Origin: an uncultured Paracoccaceae bacterium
GTDB lineage: Bacteria; Pseudomonadota; Alphaproteobacteria; Rhodobacterales; Rhodobacteraceae
NCBI GenBank assembly: GCA_947488175.1
Contig: CANKYO010000014.1
Coordinates: 60,719-124,718 of the forward strand
Direction of reading: 5' to 3'
Length of the DNA: 64,000 nt
Part shown: positions 17,134 through 26,446 of the stretch, piece after piece
How positions within the stretch are numbered: the first letter of the stretch is position 1
Layout: each line of letters begins with the position of its first letter
Notes under the pieces: generated by a model
What the model was told of the DNA's origin: nothing
What the model saw: only the letters and a program-made list of their open reading frames with translations
Databases searched by the model: none
Translations under genes and position numbers: made by a program

Positions 17134-19332
17134 TCAGGCTGCTTTGGCGCTTTGTCCGAAGCGTTTGTAGAATTCCTGACCTTTGTCGGCCATTTCGCGC
17201 AGCAGATCGGGTGTCTTGAACCGGTCGCCAAATTCGGCGGTCAACTGGTCACAGCGTTCAGCGGCATAAGGTGCGCCGATGATGTCGAGCCAGCTGAACG
17301 GACCGCCGGACCATGGCGCAAACCCCCAGCCGAGGATCGCGCCGACATCGCCTTCGCGGATGTCTTCCAGCACGCCTTCTTCCAGTGCGCGGACAGCTTC
17401 GAGAACCTGGGCGAAGAGCAGGCGGTGCTGCACGGTGGTCAGGTCGGGCTGTTCGTCCGCAACAGGGTATTGCGCGGTCAAACCGTCCCACAGACCCTGG
17501 CGTTTGCCTTTGTCATCATAGGCATAGAAACCGGCGTTGGATTTGCGGCCCAGACGGTTCTGGTCGAACATCCAGAACAGGACCTCGTCAACCTCGCCAT
17601 CGGGATAGGCATCGCCCATCGCGGCCTTGGTTGCCTTGGCGATTTTCACACCCAGATCGACGGAGGTTTCATCGACCAGTTGAAGCGGGCCCAGCGGCAT
17701 GCCGACCAATTTGGCTGCGTTTTCGATCAGGGCGGGTTCCACCCCTTCCTTCACCATCCGAATCCCTTCGTTGATGTAGGGAATGATGCAACGGTTGGCG
17801 TAGAAGAACCGTTCGTCGTTGACGACAATCGGGGTCTTGCGGATCTGGCGGACGTAGTCGAGCGCCTTGGCCACGGCGACAGGCCCCGTTTCCTTGCCCT
17901 TGATGATTTCCACCAGCAGCATCTTGTCCACGGGGGAGAAGAAGTGGATGCCGATGAATTTCTCGGGGTCGTTGGAGGCCTTGGCCAGTTCGGTGATCGG
18001 CAGGGTCGATGTGTTGGTTGCAAAGATGCAATCGGGGCCCGTGACTGCCTGCACCTTGGCGGTGACTTCAGCCTTGACGCCGACGTCTTCGAACACGGCC
18101 TCCACGATCAGATCGCAGCCTTCAAGGGCGGCGTAATCGGTGGTGGCGTTGATCAGGCCCAGCACGGTCTCCTTCTTTTCCTCGGTGACTTTCTTGCGGG
18201 AAATCCCCTTGTCCATATAGGCGGTGGTGTAGGATTTGCCCTTGTCAGCGGCTTCCTGTTTGCTGTCGATCAGGACAACTTGGATACCGGCCAGTGCCGA
18301 GACCAGCGCGATACCGGCACCCATCATGCCGGCGCCGATGATGCCGACCTTCTTCACCTTCTGATCAGGGGCTTCGGGGCGGTTCGCGCCTTTTTCCAGC
18401 GCTTCCTTGTTGATGAAGAGGCTGCGGATCATGGCCGACGAGCTTGGGTTCATCAGGACGTTGGTGAACCAGCGTGCCTCGATCTTGAGCGCCGTGTCGA
18501 ACGGGACCAATGCGCCTTCGTAAACCGCGGACAGCAGCGCCTTGGCGGCAGGGTAGACGCCTTGCGTCTTGCCGTTGACCATGGCGGATGCGCCGACGAA
18601 AGTCATGAAACCGGCAGGGTGATACGGTGCGCCGCCGGGCATTTTGTAGCCCTTTTCGTCCCATGGTTTGACGATCTTTGGCTCGGACAGGACCCATTCT
18701 TTCGCTTTGGCCAACAGCTCATCCGCTGGCACGACCTCATCAATGACGCCTGCGGCTTTGGCTTTCTTTGGGTCGTTCATCTTGCCTTCCAGCAGCAGGG
18801 GCGATGCAGCCATCGCGCCCAGTTTGCGGACAAGGCGGGTGGTGCCGCCAGCACCGGGGAAGATGCCGACCATGATCTCGGGCAGGCCGATCTTGGCCTT
18901 GGGGTTGTCGGCGGCAAAGATACGGTGACAGGCCAGCGGCAGTTCCAGACCTATGCCCAGAGCGGTGCCGGGCAGGGCGGCCGCAATCGGCTTGCCGCCC
19001 TTGTTGGTCTTGGGGTCCATGCCAGCGCGTTCGATCTTGCGCAGCATATGGTGCCCGGCCATGGTGAAATCAAACAGACCCTGTGCCGGGTTGTCGCCGC
19101 TTTCGTCGCGGATGCTGGCCAGCACGTTCAGGTCCATGCCCCCGGCAAAGGACCCTTCCTTGCCGGATGTGATGATGATGCCCTTGACGGCATCATCGGC
19201 AAGTGCGTCGTCAATCAATGCGTTCAGATCCTGCATCGCCTCGCGGCTCATGACGTTCATGGACTTGCCAACGGTGTCCCATGTGATCGTTGTGACGCCA
19301 TCAGCATCAGTATTCTTTTTAAAGTCGCTCAT
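17134..19332 (-). CDS. fadJ: Bifunctional enoyl-CoA hydratase / 3-hydroxyacyl-CoA dehydrogenase
   Basis: A 732-residue fatty-oxidation alpha subunit. The crotonase domain spans about 1-190 (TSGKEGSFAGGMDL for the oxyanion hole, PGAGGTTRLVRK), a linker follows, and the NAD-binding domain begins near 318 (KVGIIGAGMMGAGIALVSA). Two C-terminal 3-hydroxyacyl-CoA dehydrogenase segments follow, including IGIHFFSPVDKMLLVEII and VVNDERFFYANR. The ATG at 19332 has AGGA seven bases upstream and overlaps the preceding gene as ATGA. The thiolase lies two genes upstream, forming the FadBA-like pair. FadB or FadJ naming is interchangeable here. Confidence 0.92.
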   Translation of the reverse strand: MSDFKKNTDADGVTTITWDTVGKSMNVMSREAMQDLNALIDDALADDAVKGIIITSGKEGSFAGGMDLNVLASIRDESGDNPAQGLFDFTMAGHHMLRKIERAGMDPKTNKGGKPIAAALPGTALGIGLELPLACHRIFAADNPKAKIGLPEIMVGIFPGAGGTTRLVRKLGAMAASPLLLEGKMNDPKKAKAAGVIDEVVPADELLAKAKEWVLSEPKIVKPWDEKGYKMPGGAPYHPAGFMTFVGASAMVNGKTQGVYPAAKALLSAVYEGALVPFDTALKIEARWFTNVLMNPSSSAMIRSLFINKEALEKGANRPEAPDQKVKKVGIIGAGMMGAGIALVSALAGIQVVLIDSKQEAADKGKSYTTAYMDKGISRKKVTEEKKETVLGLINATTDYAALEGCDLIVEAVFEDVGVKAEVTAKVQAVTGPDCIFATNTSTLPITELAKASNDPEKFIGIHFFSPVDKMLLVEIIKGKETGPVAVAKALDYVRQIRKTPIVVNDERFFYANRCIIPYINEGIRMVKEGVEPALIENAAKLVGMPLGPLQLVDETSVDLGVKIAKATKAAMGDAYPDGEVDEVLFWMFDQNRLGRKSNAGFYAYDDKGKRQGLWDGLTAQYPVADEQPDLTTVQHRLLFAQVLEAVRALEEGVLEDIREGDVGAILGWGFAPWSGGPFSWLDIIGAPYAAERCDQLTAEFGDRFKTPDLLREMADKGQEFYKRFGQSAKAA

Positions 19333-20252
19333 TTGGATGTCCTTTCGGGATCGATGTCGAGATCGGGCAGACGCGGTGTCGATGACACCTCGGCCCAAAG
19401 ATGAAAACGGTCGGATGTGTTCAGCATGGCATTGGCGCTGTGGGTTTCGCGCCAAAGCCCGTCTTCGCAGCGGACCAGTCTGACGCGGTTGGGATAAGGC
19501 GGGATCAAGCGTGTGCCGTTTCGGATCAGGTGACTTTCATGGATGCCCCTGATCTCGTCCTCGGCATGGAAATGCGCCTCTTTGGCGATACGAACAAAAT
19601 CGGTCGCACCCAGGCCTGCGTATTTTGCCGCAAACTTGAAGAACGTCTTGCGCATTTCGTCAACCGTGCTGACGATTTGCACATCTGTTTCGGTCCGCAT
19701 CGTGTGCGGTAGCCTGAACGATTTCTGAAAGGCGGCAAAGTCACTTCGCATCATGCTGTCGGTCGTTCGGTCCAGATGATCCTGATAGATCGCCATCGCC
19801 TTGTCGTCATTCGCCTTCAGCGGTGACATAGCCTTTGCCTGGGGATCGTCGTCGCGCAACGCATATTCCGATTGCATGATTTTCCAAAAGCCGTCGATGC
19901 GCCCCAGCACCGAAAACACCGGATAGGGAGGCAATACCGGTTCGCCGTTCGCGATCACATAACTGGTATGTGTCGCCGTCACCCGGTCAGGCCCATCAAA
20001 CGCCGCCGCTTCGCAGGTGCGCCGCAGCTCAGTCACGCCAAGGGATTGGAAATGTTGACATATTTTCTGGAATGTCGCCTCAAGGTCGTCACGTGTGACA
20101 AGCCGGATTTCACGATTTTCAGTCGTCAGGGTTTGGGGCAACCCGAACACCGCGGCAAAGCTTTCGAAATCCTGTTGCATGAGGGCGTCCGCCGTCACTT
20201 TCAGCAGGTATTCCGATACGTCACGCGCTGTTTTGAGTTCGGGTTGCAGCAT
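19329..20252 (-). CDS. Tandem NTF2/SnoaL-like hypothetical protein
   Basis: A 307-residue soluble protein of unknown function built from two related halves of about 150 residues. Compare ALMQQDFESFAAVFGLPQTL with SMMRSDFAAFQKSFRLPHTM, and PVLPPYPVFSVLGRIDGFWK with RLIPPYPNRVRLVRCEDGLW. Each half looks like an NTF2/SnoaL cone fold by pattern. It lies between the thiolase and the fadJ-type gene, six bases after the former and overlapping the latter by ATGA, so it is part of the beta-oxidation operon. It carries no catalytic motif I can name. Confidence 0.65.
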   Translation of the reverse strand: MLQPELKTARDVSEYLLKVTADALMQQDFESFAAVFGLPQTLTTENREIRLVTRDDLEATFQKICQHFQSLGVTELRRTCEAAAFDGPDRVTATHTSYVIANGEPVLPPYPVFSVLGRIDGFWKIMQSEYALRDDDPQAKAMSPLKANDDKAMAIYQDHLDRTTDSMMRSDFAAFQKSFRLPHTMRTETDVQIVSTVDEMRKTFFKFAAKYAGLGATDFVRIAKEAHFHAEDEIRGIHESHLIRNGTRLIPPYPNRVRLVRCEDGLWRETHSANAMLNTSDRFHLWAEVSSTPRLPDLDIDPERTSK

Positions 20253-20258
20253 ACTGTC

Positions 20259-21470
20259 CTAGACGCGCTCGATAATCGTGGCCGCCCCCATGCCGGAGGC
20301 GATGCAAAGCGTGGCAAGGCCAGTGCCTTGGCCGGTACGCTCTAGCTCATCCAGCAATGTGCCGATGATGATCGCGCCGGTGGCCCCCAGCGGGTGACCC
20401 ATCGCGATGGAGCCGCCATTGACGTTGACCACGCTGTCATCGACATCAAAGGCCTGCATGAAGCGCAGAACGACCGACGCGAACGCCTCGTTCACCTCGA
20501 ACAGGTCGATATCGCTGATCGCCATGCCCGATTGTTTCATGATGTGTTCTGTCACCGGAACCGGGCCGGTCAGCATGATCGTCGGATCGGTACCGATCTT
20601 GGCAGTGGCCTTGATCCGGGCGCGGGGTTTAAGGCCCATCGCCTCGCCCCATTCCTTCGAGGCGACCAGAACACCGGCGGCACCGTCCACGATGCCCGAA
20701 GAGTTGCCCGCGTGGTGGATGTGGTTGATCCGCTCCAGATGCGGGTATTTCATCAGCGCTACCTTGTCGAAGCCCGGCATGACCTCACCCATCTGCTGGA
20801 AGGCAGGGTTGAGCGAACCCAGTGTCTGCATGTCGGTACCGGGGCGCATGTATTCGTCATGTTCCAGGATCGGCAGGCCGTTCACATCGCGCACAGTGAC
20901 AACGGATTTCTCGAACCGCTTTTCGTCCCATGCTTTTTTCGCGCGCGCCTGGCTTTCCATTGCCAGTTTGTCGGCGTCATCGCGGCTGAACCCATATTCA
21001 GTGGCGATGATATCGGCGCTGATCCCTTGCGGGACGAAATAGGTGTCCATCGCGATGGACGGATCAACGGCGATCGCTGCCCCGTCCGAGCCCATGGCCA
21101 CACGGCCCATCATTTCGACGCCACCGGCGATATAGGCCTGACCAGCCCCGCCTTTGACCTGATTGGCGGCAAGGTTCACGGCTTCCATACCAGAGGCGCA
21201 GAAGCGGTTGATCGCCAGACCGGGGATGGATTGGTCAAGGTCAGAGGCTAGCACGGCGGTCCGTGCAAGGCAGCCACCCTGTTCGCCAACTTGAGTCACG
21301 TTGCCCCAGATCACATCCTCAACGGCGTGGCCTTCGAGGTTGTTGCGGCTTTTGAGTTCATTGAGCACGCCAGCGGACAGGCGCGCAGCAGTCACTTCGT
21401 GCAGGCTGCCGTCTTTGCGGCCTTTGCCACGCGGTGTGCGCACGGCGTCATAGATATAGGCTTCGGTCAT
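20259..21470 (-). CDS. fadA: Acetyl-CoA C-acyltransferase (3-ketoacyl-CoA thiolase)
   Basis: A 403-residue thiolase completing the beta-oxidation cycle by cleaving 3-ketoacyl-CoA with CoA. The acyl-accepting cysteine is in INRFCASGMEAVN, the active histidine is in GGSIAMGHPLGATGA, and the second cysteine is in LCIASGMGAA. NEAFA is also intact. It lies upstream of the NTF2-like gene and the fadJ-type gene in the same direction. A biosynthetic acetyl-CoA acetyltransferase is less likely in this context. Confidence 0.92.
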   Translation of the reverse strand: MTEAYIYDAVRTPRGKGRKDGSLHEVTAARLSAGVLNELKSRNNLEGHAVEDVIWGNVTQVGEQGGCLARTAVLASDLDQSIPGLAINRFCASGMEAVNLAANQVKGGAGQAYIAGGVEMMGRVAMGSDGAAIAVDPSIAMDTYFVPQGISADIIATEYGFSRDDADKLAMESQARAKKAWDEKRFEKSVVTVRDVNGLPILEHDEYMRPGTDMQTLGSLNPAFQQMGEVMPGFDKVALMKYPHLERINHIHHAGNSSGIVDGAAGVLVASKEWGEAMGLKPRARIKATAKIGTDPTIMLTGPVPVTEHIMKQSGMAISDIDLFEVNEAFASVVLRFMQAFDVDDSVVNVNGGSIAMGHPLGATGAIIIGTLLDELERTGQGTGLATLCIASGMGAATIIERV

Positions 21471-21492
21471 AAGGTCCTCCGTTGTGGCCGTG

Positions 21493-22119
21493 CTACCCGA
21501 GGGCGCGCGGCATCAGATCATAAGGGTGTTTCCAGCCGGGCTGCGCTGCAATGCGGTCGAGCCAGCTGTTGATATTTGGGTACTGGGTCCGGTCGAAGGT
21601 GAAGTCTTCGGTGTAAAACAGGTAACCGCAGCAGGCGATATCGGCGATTGTGATTTCATCACTGGCCAGCCAGTCGCGGCCATCAAGCTGCGTTTCGAGA
21701 ATTTTCAGCGCAGAGGCAAGACGCATCGCCATGAAAGCGTTGACGTCGGCATTGCGTTTGTCTTCGGGCAGGAAGTTCATATTGAACCGCAAGGGGCCGG
21801 CCACGCCGGACACCTTGTGATTGTCAAAGAACATCCAGCGCAACACGTCGCGCCGTTCAGCGGCGGACCGACCGCCCAGTTTCCCGGTTTTGGAACTGAT
21901 ATAGTCCTGAATGACGCCGGATTGGGTCAGGATGGTATCGCCATCTTCCAGTACGGGCACCTCGCCCATGATGTTCAGCGCGCGGAATTCGGGGGTCCGG
22001 GTGGCACCTTTGAAGAAGTCCACGAACACAGGTTCCCAAGCCTCATCAACAAGGGTGAGGGTCAGGGCCGCCTTGTAAGCGTTTCCGCTTTCAGCGAAGC
22101 AGTGCAGTTTCATGGACAT
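21493..22119 (-). CDS. Glutathione S-transferase family protein
   Basis: A 208-residue protein with an N-terminal thioredoxin-like GST domain (MKLHCFAESGNAYKAALTL, GEVPVLEDGDTILTQSGVI) and a helical C-terminal domain (DEITIADIACCGYLFY). I start at the ATG preceded by GGAGG at eight bases spacing. It sits between the acyl-CoA dehydrogenase and the thiolase on the same strand, so it may be cotranscribed with fatty-acid oxidation genes. The substrate is unknown. Confidence 0.85.
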   Translation of the reverse strand: MSMKLHCFAESGNAYKAALTLTLVDEAWEPVFVDFFKGATRTPEFRALNIMGEVPVLEDGDTILTQSGVIQDYISSKTGKLGGRSAAERRDVLRWMFFDNHKVSGVAGPLRFNMNFLPEDKRNADVNAFMAMRLASALKILETQLDGRDWLASDEITIADIACCGYLFYTEDFTFDRTQYPNINSWLDRIAAQPGWKHPYDLMPRALG

Positions 22120-22165
22120 GTAAAAGGCCTCCCAACCCAATCGCGTGACGCATGCTGCGTCGGAG

Positions 22166-22188
22166 GAGGGCGCGAGTCCCGCGCCCTC
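22166..22188 (-). terminator. GC-rich hairpin after the acyl-CoA dehydrogenase
   Basis: GAGGGCGCG and CGCGCCCTC form a perfect nine-base stem around AGTCC, ten bases past the acyl-CoA dehydrogenase stop. No T-tract follows on the minus strand, so it may attenuate rather than fully stop transcription into the GST gene. Confidence 0.45.
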
Positions 22189-22197
22189 TCGATCAGC

Positions 22198-23973
22198 TTA
22201 GAAGTTTGCGGCTTCGAGCGCCATCACAGTGTCGCCACCGGTGTTGATGCGCGACAGATGCATGGATGTGGCGGGCAGTTGGCGTGCCATGTAGTAGCGG
22301 CCAGTCGCGATCTTGGTTTCGTAGAATTCGGTGTCAGATGCACCGCCTTCCAGTGCTTCCATCGCGGCCTTTGCCATGCGCGCCCACATCAGGCCAAGGC
22401 AGACATGGCCCATCATGTGCATGAAGTCATAGGACCCCGACAGCGCATTGTTCGGCTTGGTCGCGTTCTGCATGAAATACATGCCAGCGGCCTGCAGATC
22501 CTTTGAGGCGGCTTTCAGCGGCTCAAGGAAGTCCTTTTTCAGGGCCTCGTTGCCTTCATTTTCCTTGATGAAGGTTTTGACCATCTCGAAGAACGCCATC
22601 ACATGCTTACCGCCATCCTGGGCCAGTTTCCGTCCCACAAGGTCCAGCGCCTGAATGCCGTTGGCGCCTTCGTAGATCATGGCGATCCGGGCGTCGCGGG
22701 CATATTGGGACATGCCCCATTCTTCGATGTAGCCGTGCCCGCCATAGACCTGCTGGGCTGCTGTGGCGTATTCAAATCCCTTGTCGGTCAGGAAGCCCTT
22801 GATGACAGGCGTCATCAGGGAGATCAGGCCGTCCGCATCCGCGTCCTGGTTCTTATGCGCGCGGTCGATCAGGTAGGCGCCCCAGAATGTGAAAGCGCGT
22901 GCGCCTTCGACGAAAGATTTCTGGTCCATCAGGTTGCGGCGAATGTCGGGATGCACGATCAGCGGATCGGCGGGGCCGTCGGGGTTTTTCACACCGGTCA
23001 CATCGCGCCCTTGCAGGCGGTCATTGGCATAGGCGACAGCGTTCTGATAGGCGCTTTCGGCCTGGGCATAGCCTTGCAGTCCCACGCCCAGACGCGCCTC
23101 GTTCATCATGGTGAACATGGCACGCATGCCTTTGTGTTCTTCACCGACGAGGAAACCGGTGGCTTCGTCGTAGTTCATCACACAGGTCGAGTTGCCGTGG
23201 ATGCCCATCTTTTCTTCGATCTTGCCGCAGGCGACACCGTTGCGGGCGCCAAGTGAACCATCATCGTTGACCATGAACTTGGGCACGATGAAAAGCGACA
23301 CGCCCTTGATGCCTTCGGGGCCGCCTTGAATTTTGGCGAGGACAAGGTGGATGATGTTGTCGGCCATGTCATGTTCGCCGGCGGATATGAAAATCTTTTG
23401 GCCGGAGATTTTGTAGGAACCGTCACCGTTTGGCACGGCCTTGGTGCGCATTAGACCCAGATCGGTGCCGCAATGCGGTTCGGTCAGGTTCATGGTGCCG
23501 GTCCATTCGCAGGACACCATTTTGGGCAGGTATTTTTGTTTCTGCTCGTCGGAACCATGCGCGTAGATCGCGGAATAGGCACCGTGGGTCAGACCCTGAT
23601 ACATGTTGAATGCCATGTTGGCGGACACGAACGGCTCTTGTGCCGCGGTGTGCATGACGTAGGGCAGGCCCTGACCACCGTAGTCAGGATCACAGTCCAT
23701 CGCGGTCCAGCCGCCTTCTTTCATCTGCTCGAAGGCTTCCTTGAATCCCGTTGGGGTGCGGACGACACCATTTTCCATCACGCAGCCTTCGGTGTCACCC
23801 ACTACGTTCAGGGGGTGCAGGACTTCGGTTGCGATCCGGCCGGCCTCTTCGACAACGGCACCGGTGAAATCGCGGTCAAGGTCTTCGAAACCTTCGATAT
23901 CCTGTTCGCTGACTTTCAGCAGATCATGCAGGACGAACTGGATGTCTTTGGTCGGTGCGTTGTAAATCGGCAT
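22198..23973 (-). CDS. Long acyl-CoA dehydrogenase (FadE5/DmdC type)
   Basis: A 591-residue FAD enzyme of the long acyl-CoA dehydrogenase class, about 200 residues longer than the classical type. The core is seen in [34 protein letters not shown] and the C-terminal catalytic region [19 protein letters not shown]. In the Roseobacter group this class includes 3-methylmercaptopropionyl-CoA dehydrogenase (DmdC). The nearby thiolase and fadJ-type genes favour general fatty-acid oxidation, so I do not assign DmdC. A MerR regulator gene lies immediately upstream. Confidence 0.88.
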   Translation of the reverse strand: MPIYNAPTKDIQFVLHDLLKVSEQDIEGFEDLDRDFTGAVVEEAGRIATEVLHPLNVVGDTEGCVMENGVVRTPTGFKEAFEQMKEGGWTAMDCDPDYGGQGLPYVMHTAAQEPFVSANMAFNMYQGLTHGAYSAIYAHGSDEQKQKYLPKMVSCEWTGTMNLTEPHCGTDLGLMRTKAVPNGDGSYKISGQKIFISAGEHDMADNIIHLVLAKIQGGPEGIKGVSLFIVPKFMVNDDGSLGARNGVACGKIEEKMGIHGNSTCVMNYDEATGFLVGEEHKGMRAMFTMMNEARLGVGLQGYAQAESAYQNAVAYANDRLQGRDVTGVKNPDGPADPLIVHPDIRRNLMDQKSFVEGARAFTFWGAYLIDRAHKNQDADADGLISLMTPVIKGFLTDKGFEYATAAQQVYGGHGYIEEWGMSQYARDARIAMIYEGANGIQALDLVGRKLAQDGGKHVMAFFEMVKTFIKENEGNEALKKDFLEPLKAASKDLQAAGMYFMQNATKPNNALSGSYDFMHMMGHVCLGLMWARMAKAAMEALEGGASDTEFYETKIATGRYYMARQLPATSMHLSRINTGGDTVMALEAANF

Positions 23974-24014
23974 GTGGTGTCTCTCCTCAGGTCGTATGTG
24001 GTCATCGCGGCGGT

Positions 24015-24416
24015 TTAGGCCGCGACTGATTTTTCCTTGCTCAGCTGAGCCAGTTTGTCTGCGCCCCAGGCCATCTGTTCCTTGAGTTCGCCAATGGCTT
24101 CTTCAAGTTCGGCTTTCTGGGCTTCCATGTCGGCCAGATGTTGCTGGGCCAGTTCGTATGTCTTGGACAGCTGGGCCTCTTGCCCGTCATCCATGTGATA
24201 GAGGTCCAGCAACTGGCGGATTTCTTCCAGGCTGAAACCAAAGCGTTTACCGCGCAGGATCAGCTTGAGCCGGGCCCGGTCGCGTTTGGTGAACAGACGC
24301 TTCTGGCCTTCACGGATCGGGAACAGCAGTTCCTTGGCTTCGTAGAACCGAAGCGTCCGGGGCGTTACATCAAAAGCGTCACACATTTGGCGGATGTTCA
24401 TCGTTTCTGTCGTCAT
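24015..24416 (-). CDS. MerR-family transcriptional regulator
   Basis: A 133-residue regulator. The winged helix is [20 protein letters not shown] with [19 protein letters not shown], followed by a coiled-coil dimerisation helix ([20 protein letters not shown]). No cysteine ligand set is present, so it is not a metal sensor. I start at the ATG with AGGAA upstream. It precedes the acyl-CoA dehydrogenase in the same direction. By position it probably controls the beta-oxidation cluster, and the palindrome at 24486 is a candidate self-site. Confidence 0.87.
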   Translation of the reverse strand: MTTETMNIRQMCDAFDVTPRTLRFYEAKELLFPIREGQKRLFTKRDRARLKLILRGKRFGFSLEEIRQLLDLYHMDDGQEAQLSKTYELAQQHLADMEAQKAELEEAIGELKEQMAWGADKLAQLSKEKSVAA

Positions 24417-24485
24417 CGTTTCGTTCCTCATGCGGGTTTCGATGCCACGCATTTGCGGAGTCGTGGGCCACCATACAAGCAAAGC

Positions 24486-24499
24486 TGACGTTAACGTAA
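24486..24499. promoter_or_regulatory. MerR-type palindrome upstream of the first MerR gene
   Basis: TGACGTTAACGTAA contains the perfect ten-base palindrome ACGTTAACGT, about 70 bases upstream of the MerR start at 24416. It resembles the ACGT-rich sites described for LiuR-type MerR regulators of acyl-CoA catabolism, from memory. The rest of the 351-base gap (24417-24767) holds further TGACG copies and a GCTGACGAAAGGTCAGC imperfect palindrome near 24523, but no gene. Confidence 0.45.
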
Positions 24500-24767
24500 A
24501 CGGAACGTGGCGTCATTTGCTGGCTGACGAAAGGTCAGCAAAAATGACGCAGGGTCAGGCGCAATTAAAAAACAGGGAAAAATTTCACGGAATTCCCCGC
24601 AAACGTTTAAAATAAGGGTTTTTGTGGATTTTCAAAACGGTCATTTCAGCATTTCTAAACGAAACGGGTCCATTTTTGGCCCGCCAAATGCGGCTTTACT
24701 GACGGTGTTGTGATCTTGCAGGGGGCTGGTTGACGCAATGTCAGCCAGCGAAAAGTGGGGCGCGTCG

Positions 24768-25136
24768 TCAGCCCAGCGTCTTTGCCGTCTCGTCGCGCAG
24801 CGATTTCAGCTCGGCCATTGTGTCTTCCAGCTGCTTTTTCTGTTCCGCCAGTTCGATCATCTGCTTGTCGGCCAGCGTGATCCATTCGCGCATCTGCGCT
24901 TCGGTGCCTTCGTTTTCATAGATCATCAGCCATTGCCGGATGTCTTCCAGCGAGAAGCCAAAGCGTCGCCCGCGCAGGATCAGCGTCATGCGCGCCAGTT
25001 CCTTTGGCCCATAGAACCGCGATCGTCCTTCTTTTTCGGGCGTCAGCAGTTCGATATATTCGTAATAGCGGAGCGTGCGCGGTGTAACGTCGAACTCTGC
25101 ACACATCTCTTTGAATGAAAGACGTTTTTCTGACAT
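24768..25136 (-). CDS. MerR-family transcriptional regulator (second copy)
   Basis: A 122-residue paralogue of the MerR gene at 24015. The shared core is clear ([38 protein letters not shown]), again with a C-terminal coiled coil and no metal-binding cysteines. The ATG follows GGGAGG at five bases spacing. It lies 351 bases upstream of its paralogue, so each probably has its own promoter. The pair likely responds to acyl-CoA-type signals and acts on the fatty-acid genes. Confidence 0.87.
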   Translation of the reverse strand: MSEKRLSFKEMCAEFDVTPRTLRYYEYIELLTPEKEGRSRFYGPKELARMTLILRGRRFGFSLEDIRQWLMIYENEGTEAQMREWITLADKQMIELAEQKKQLEDTMAELKSLRDETAKTLG

Positions 25137-25199
25137 GGCGACCTCCCTTGGCCCCACCGTAGCGTCAAGTTTTCGGTGGGGCAACGGCGGATCAGTGAC

Positions 25200-26339
25200 C
25201 TAGTTCATGAAGCCGGGGGCGAAGAAATAGAATGCATAGGCAGCAATCAATGCGGGTATGGTCGAATAGACGGTCGCCCAGATCGCAGCCTTTGGGTTCA
25301 GCGCGATGGCGGGGAACAACGCATCCCCATCGTTCGAAATCGCGTTGCCCATCAAGGCGGCGAACGGAATCAGCCCGTTGACATAAAGTGTCGTCACCAG
25401 AACTTGCGGGCCGCAGCCCGGTACAAGCCCAATAATAATCGCGATCAGCGGCAGCAGAGGTGCTACGGCGCTGAAGCTTGCCTCCAGATCAAGGCCGGTG
25501 AAGGCGACGATATAATCATATGCCAGATAGGCCCCGATCACCCAGACCGAGATAAAGGCGGTTTCTTCCGCCATGCGCGTGACCGGGCTGTCCTTGGCAT
25601 TGGTCATGGCCGTAAGGCGCGATGTGGCCCAAATGCCGATCCCGACAGCCGTGCCGGCAAGCCCGACAATGGGGACCAGTGATCCATACACCTCGTAAAC
25701 ATCTAAACCCGACAGCTGCGTGACGCCGATGATCAGGCCAGGGATGGCCAGTGCCAGAAAGGCATAGTCCTTGGCCCGCGTTTTGCCGACAAGCGGGGCC
25801 AGTTCGCATTGCTGCGATGTATCAACCTGCATCTTGTCACCCGCCAGCGCATCTACCACCCAACCTGACAAAATGCCGATGGCGAATGAGAGCGGCAACA
25901 CCACAATCGCCGCATCCGGTCGTGTCGCGATCAGCAGAAAGGCCGCGTCGCCCATCGTCGCGGTCAGCGCGGCAACAACGGCCCCGAAACCCACATTGCC
26001 TGATGAATAGGCGGCCACAACCACAACCGCGCCACCACAGCCCGGCGTAGCGCCCAGCAATGCGGCAAGCGGGACCTGAAACCCCTTTGCGCCTTTTAAC
26101 GCCTCGCCGATGTCGAATTTGAAAATCCGCTCTGCCCCGTAGAACAACAGCAGGGTCGCTGCCACAAAGGCGGAGACCTGAACATAGGCATCAATCATCA
26201 GTCCGCGCGTCAGTTCACCCAGAAAGCCAGGGGCGACTGCGAGGGCCAGCAGCAGCATGGCAACGATCAGGCGTTTGACGCGGAAAGGCCCGACAAGGCG
26301 GGGTAACACAACGGTGGGCAGATTCGTGGACGTATCCAT
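25200..26339 (-). CDS. Putative 10-TM heavy-metal/manganese transporter (ArsP_2 type)
   Basis: A 379-residue polytopic membrane protein with about ten hydrophobic helices. Two inverted copies of a PGCGG/PGCGP motif stand out (LLGATPGCGGAVVVVAAY and GLVPGCGPQVLVTTLY), typical of the putative arsenic or manganese exporter family as I know it. The hydrophilic loop near residue 175 has a single QCE. It probably moves a metal ion or organometal across the inner membrane. The gene is divergent from the thioesterase pair. The Irr-box-like site just upstream suggests metal-linked regulation. Confidence 0.72.
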   Translation of the reverse strand: MDTSTNLPTVVLPRLVGPFRVKRLIVAMLLLALAVAPGFLGELTRGLMIDAYVQVSAFVAATLLLFYGAERIFKFDIGEALKGAKGFQVPLAALLGATPGCGGAVVVVAAYSSGNVGFGAVVAALTATMGDAAFLLIATRPDAAIVVLPLSFAIGILSGWVVDALAGDKMQVDTSQQCELAPLVGKTRAKDYAFLALAIPGLIIGVTQLSGLDVYEVYGSLVPIVGLAGTAVGIGIWATSRLTAMTNAKDSPVTRMAEETAFISVWVIGAYLAYDYIVAFTGLDLEASFSAVAPLLPLIAIIIGLVPGCGPQVLVTTLYVNGLIPFAALMGNAISNDGDALFPAIALNPKAAIWATVYSTIPALIAAYAFYFFAPGFMN

Positions 26340-26354
26340 TCGCCAGATCCTTGT

Positions 26355-26375
26355 TGCGAATTATTCTTAATTGCA
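26355..26375. promoter_or_regulatory. Irr/Fur-type box candidate
   Basis: TGCGAATTATTCTTAATTGCA begins 16 bases before the transporter start. Its core GAATTATTC is a perfect odd palindrome and resembles the iron-control element bound by Irr in alphaproteobacteria (GAA-nnn-TTC within TTTAGAAnnnTTCTAAA). The flanking TGC/GCA extends the symmetry imperfectly, so a Mur/Fur site is also possible. Confidence 0.4.
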
Positions 26376-26381
26376 GATATA

Positions 26382-26407
26382 GCACTTGCAGTCACCTCGG
26401 CAAGTGC
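26382..26407. promoter_or_regulatory. Inverted repeat in the transporter-thioesterase promoter gap
   Basis: GCACTTGC at 26382-26389 and GCAAGTGC at 26400-26407 are perfect eight-base arms around a ten-base loop. It lies between the divergent transporter and thioesterase genes, beside the Irr-like box. It could be a second operator or an RNA hairpin at the 5' end of the thioesterase transcript. Confidence 0.4.
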
Positions 26408-26446
26408 GAAGTTGCACTCAATTCTGCCGCGCACGAAGGAGTGATC

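Noticed and set aside
15697..19404. A 1235-codon plus-strand open frame opposite the acyl-CoA synthetase and fadJ-type genes
   Set aside because: It is the antisense shadow of two well-supported minus-strand genes, with repetitive histidine/glycine-rich composition and no domain pattern.
22198..23973. Assignment of the long acyl-CoA dehydrogenase as DmdC of DMSP demethylation
   Set aside because: The protein class fits, but no dmdA, dmdB or dmdD partner is adjacent and the neighbours are a general beta-oxidation set.
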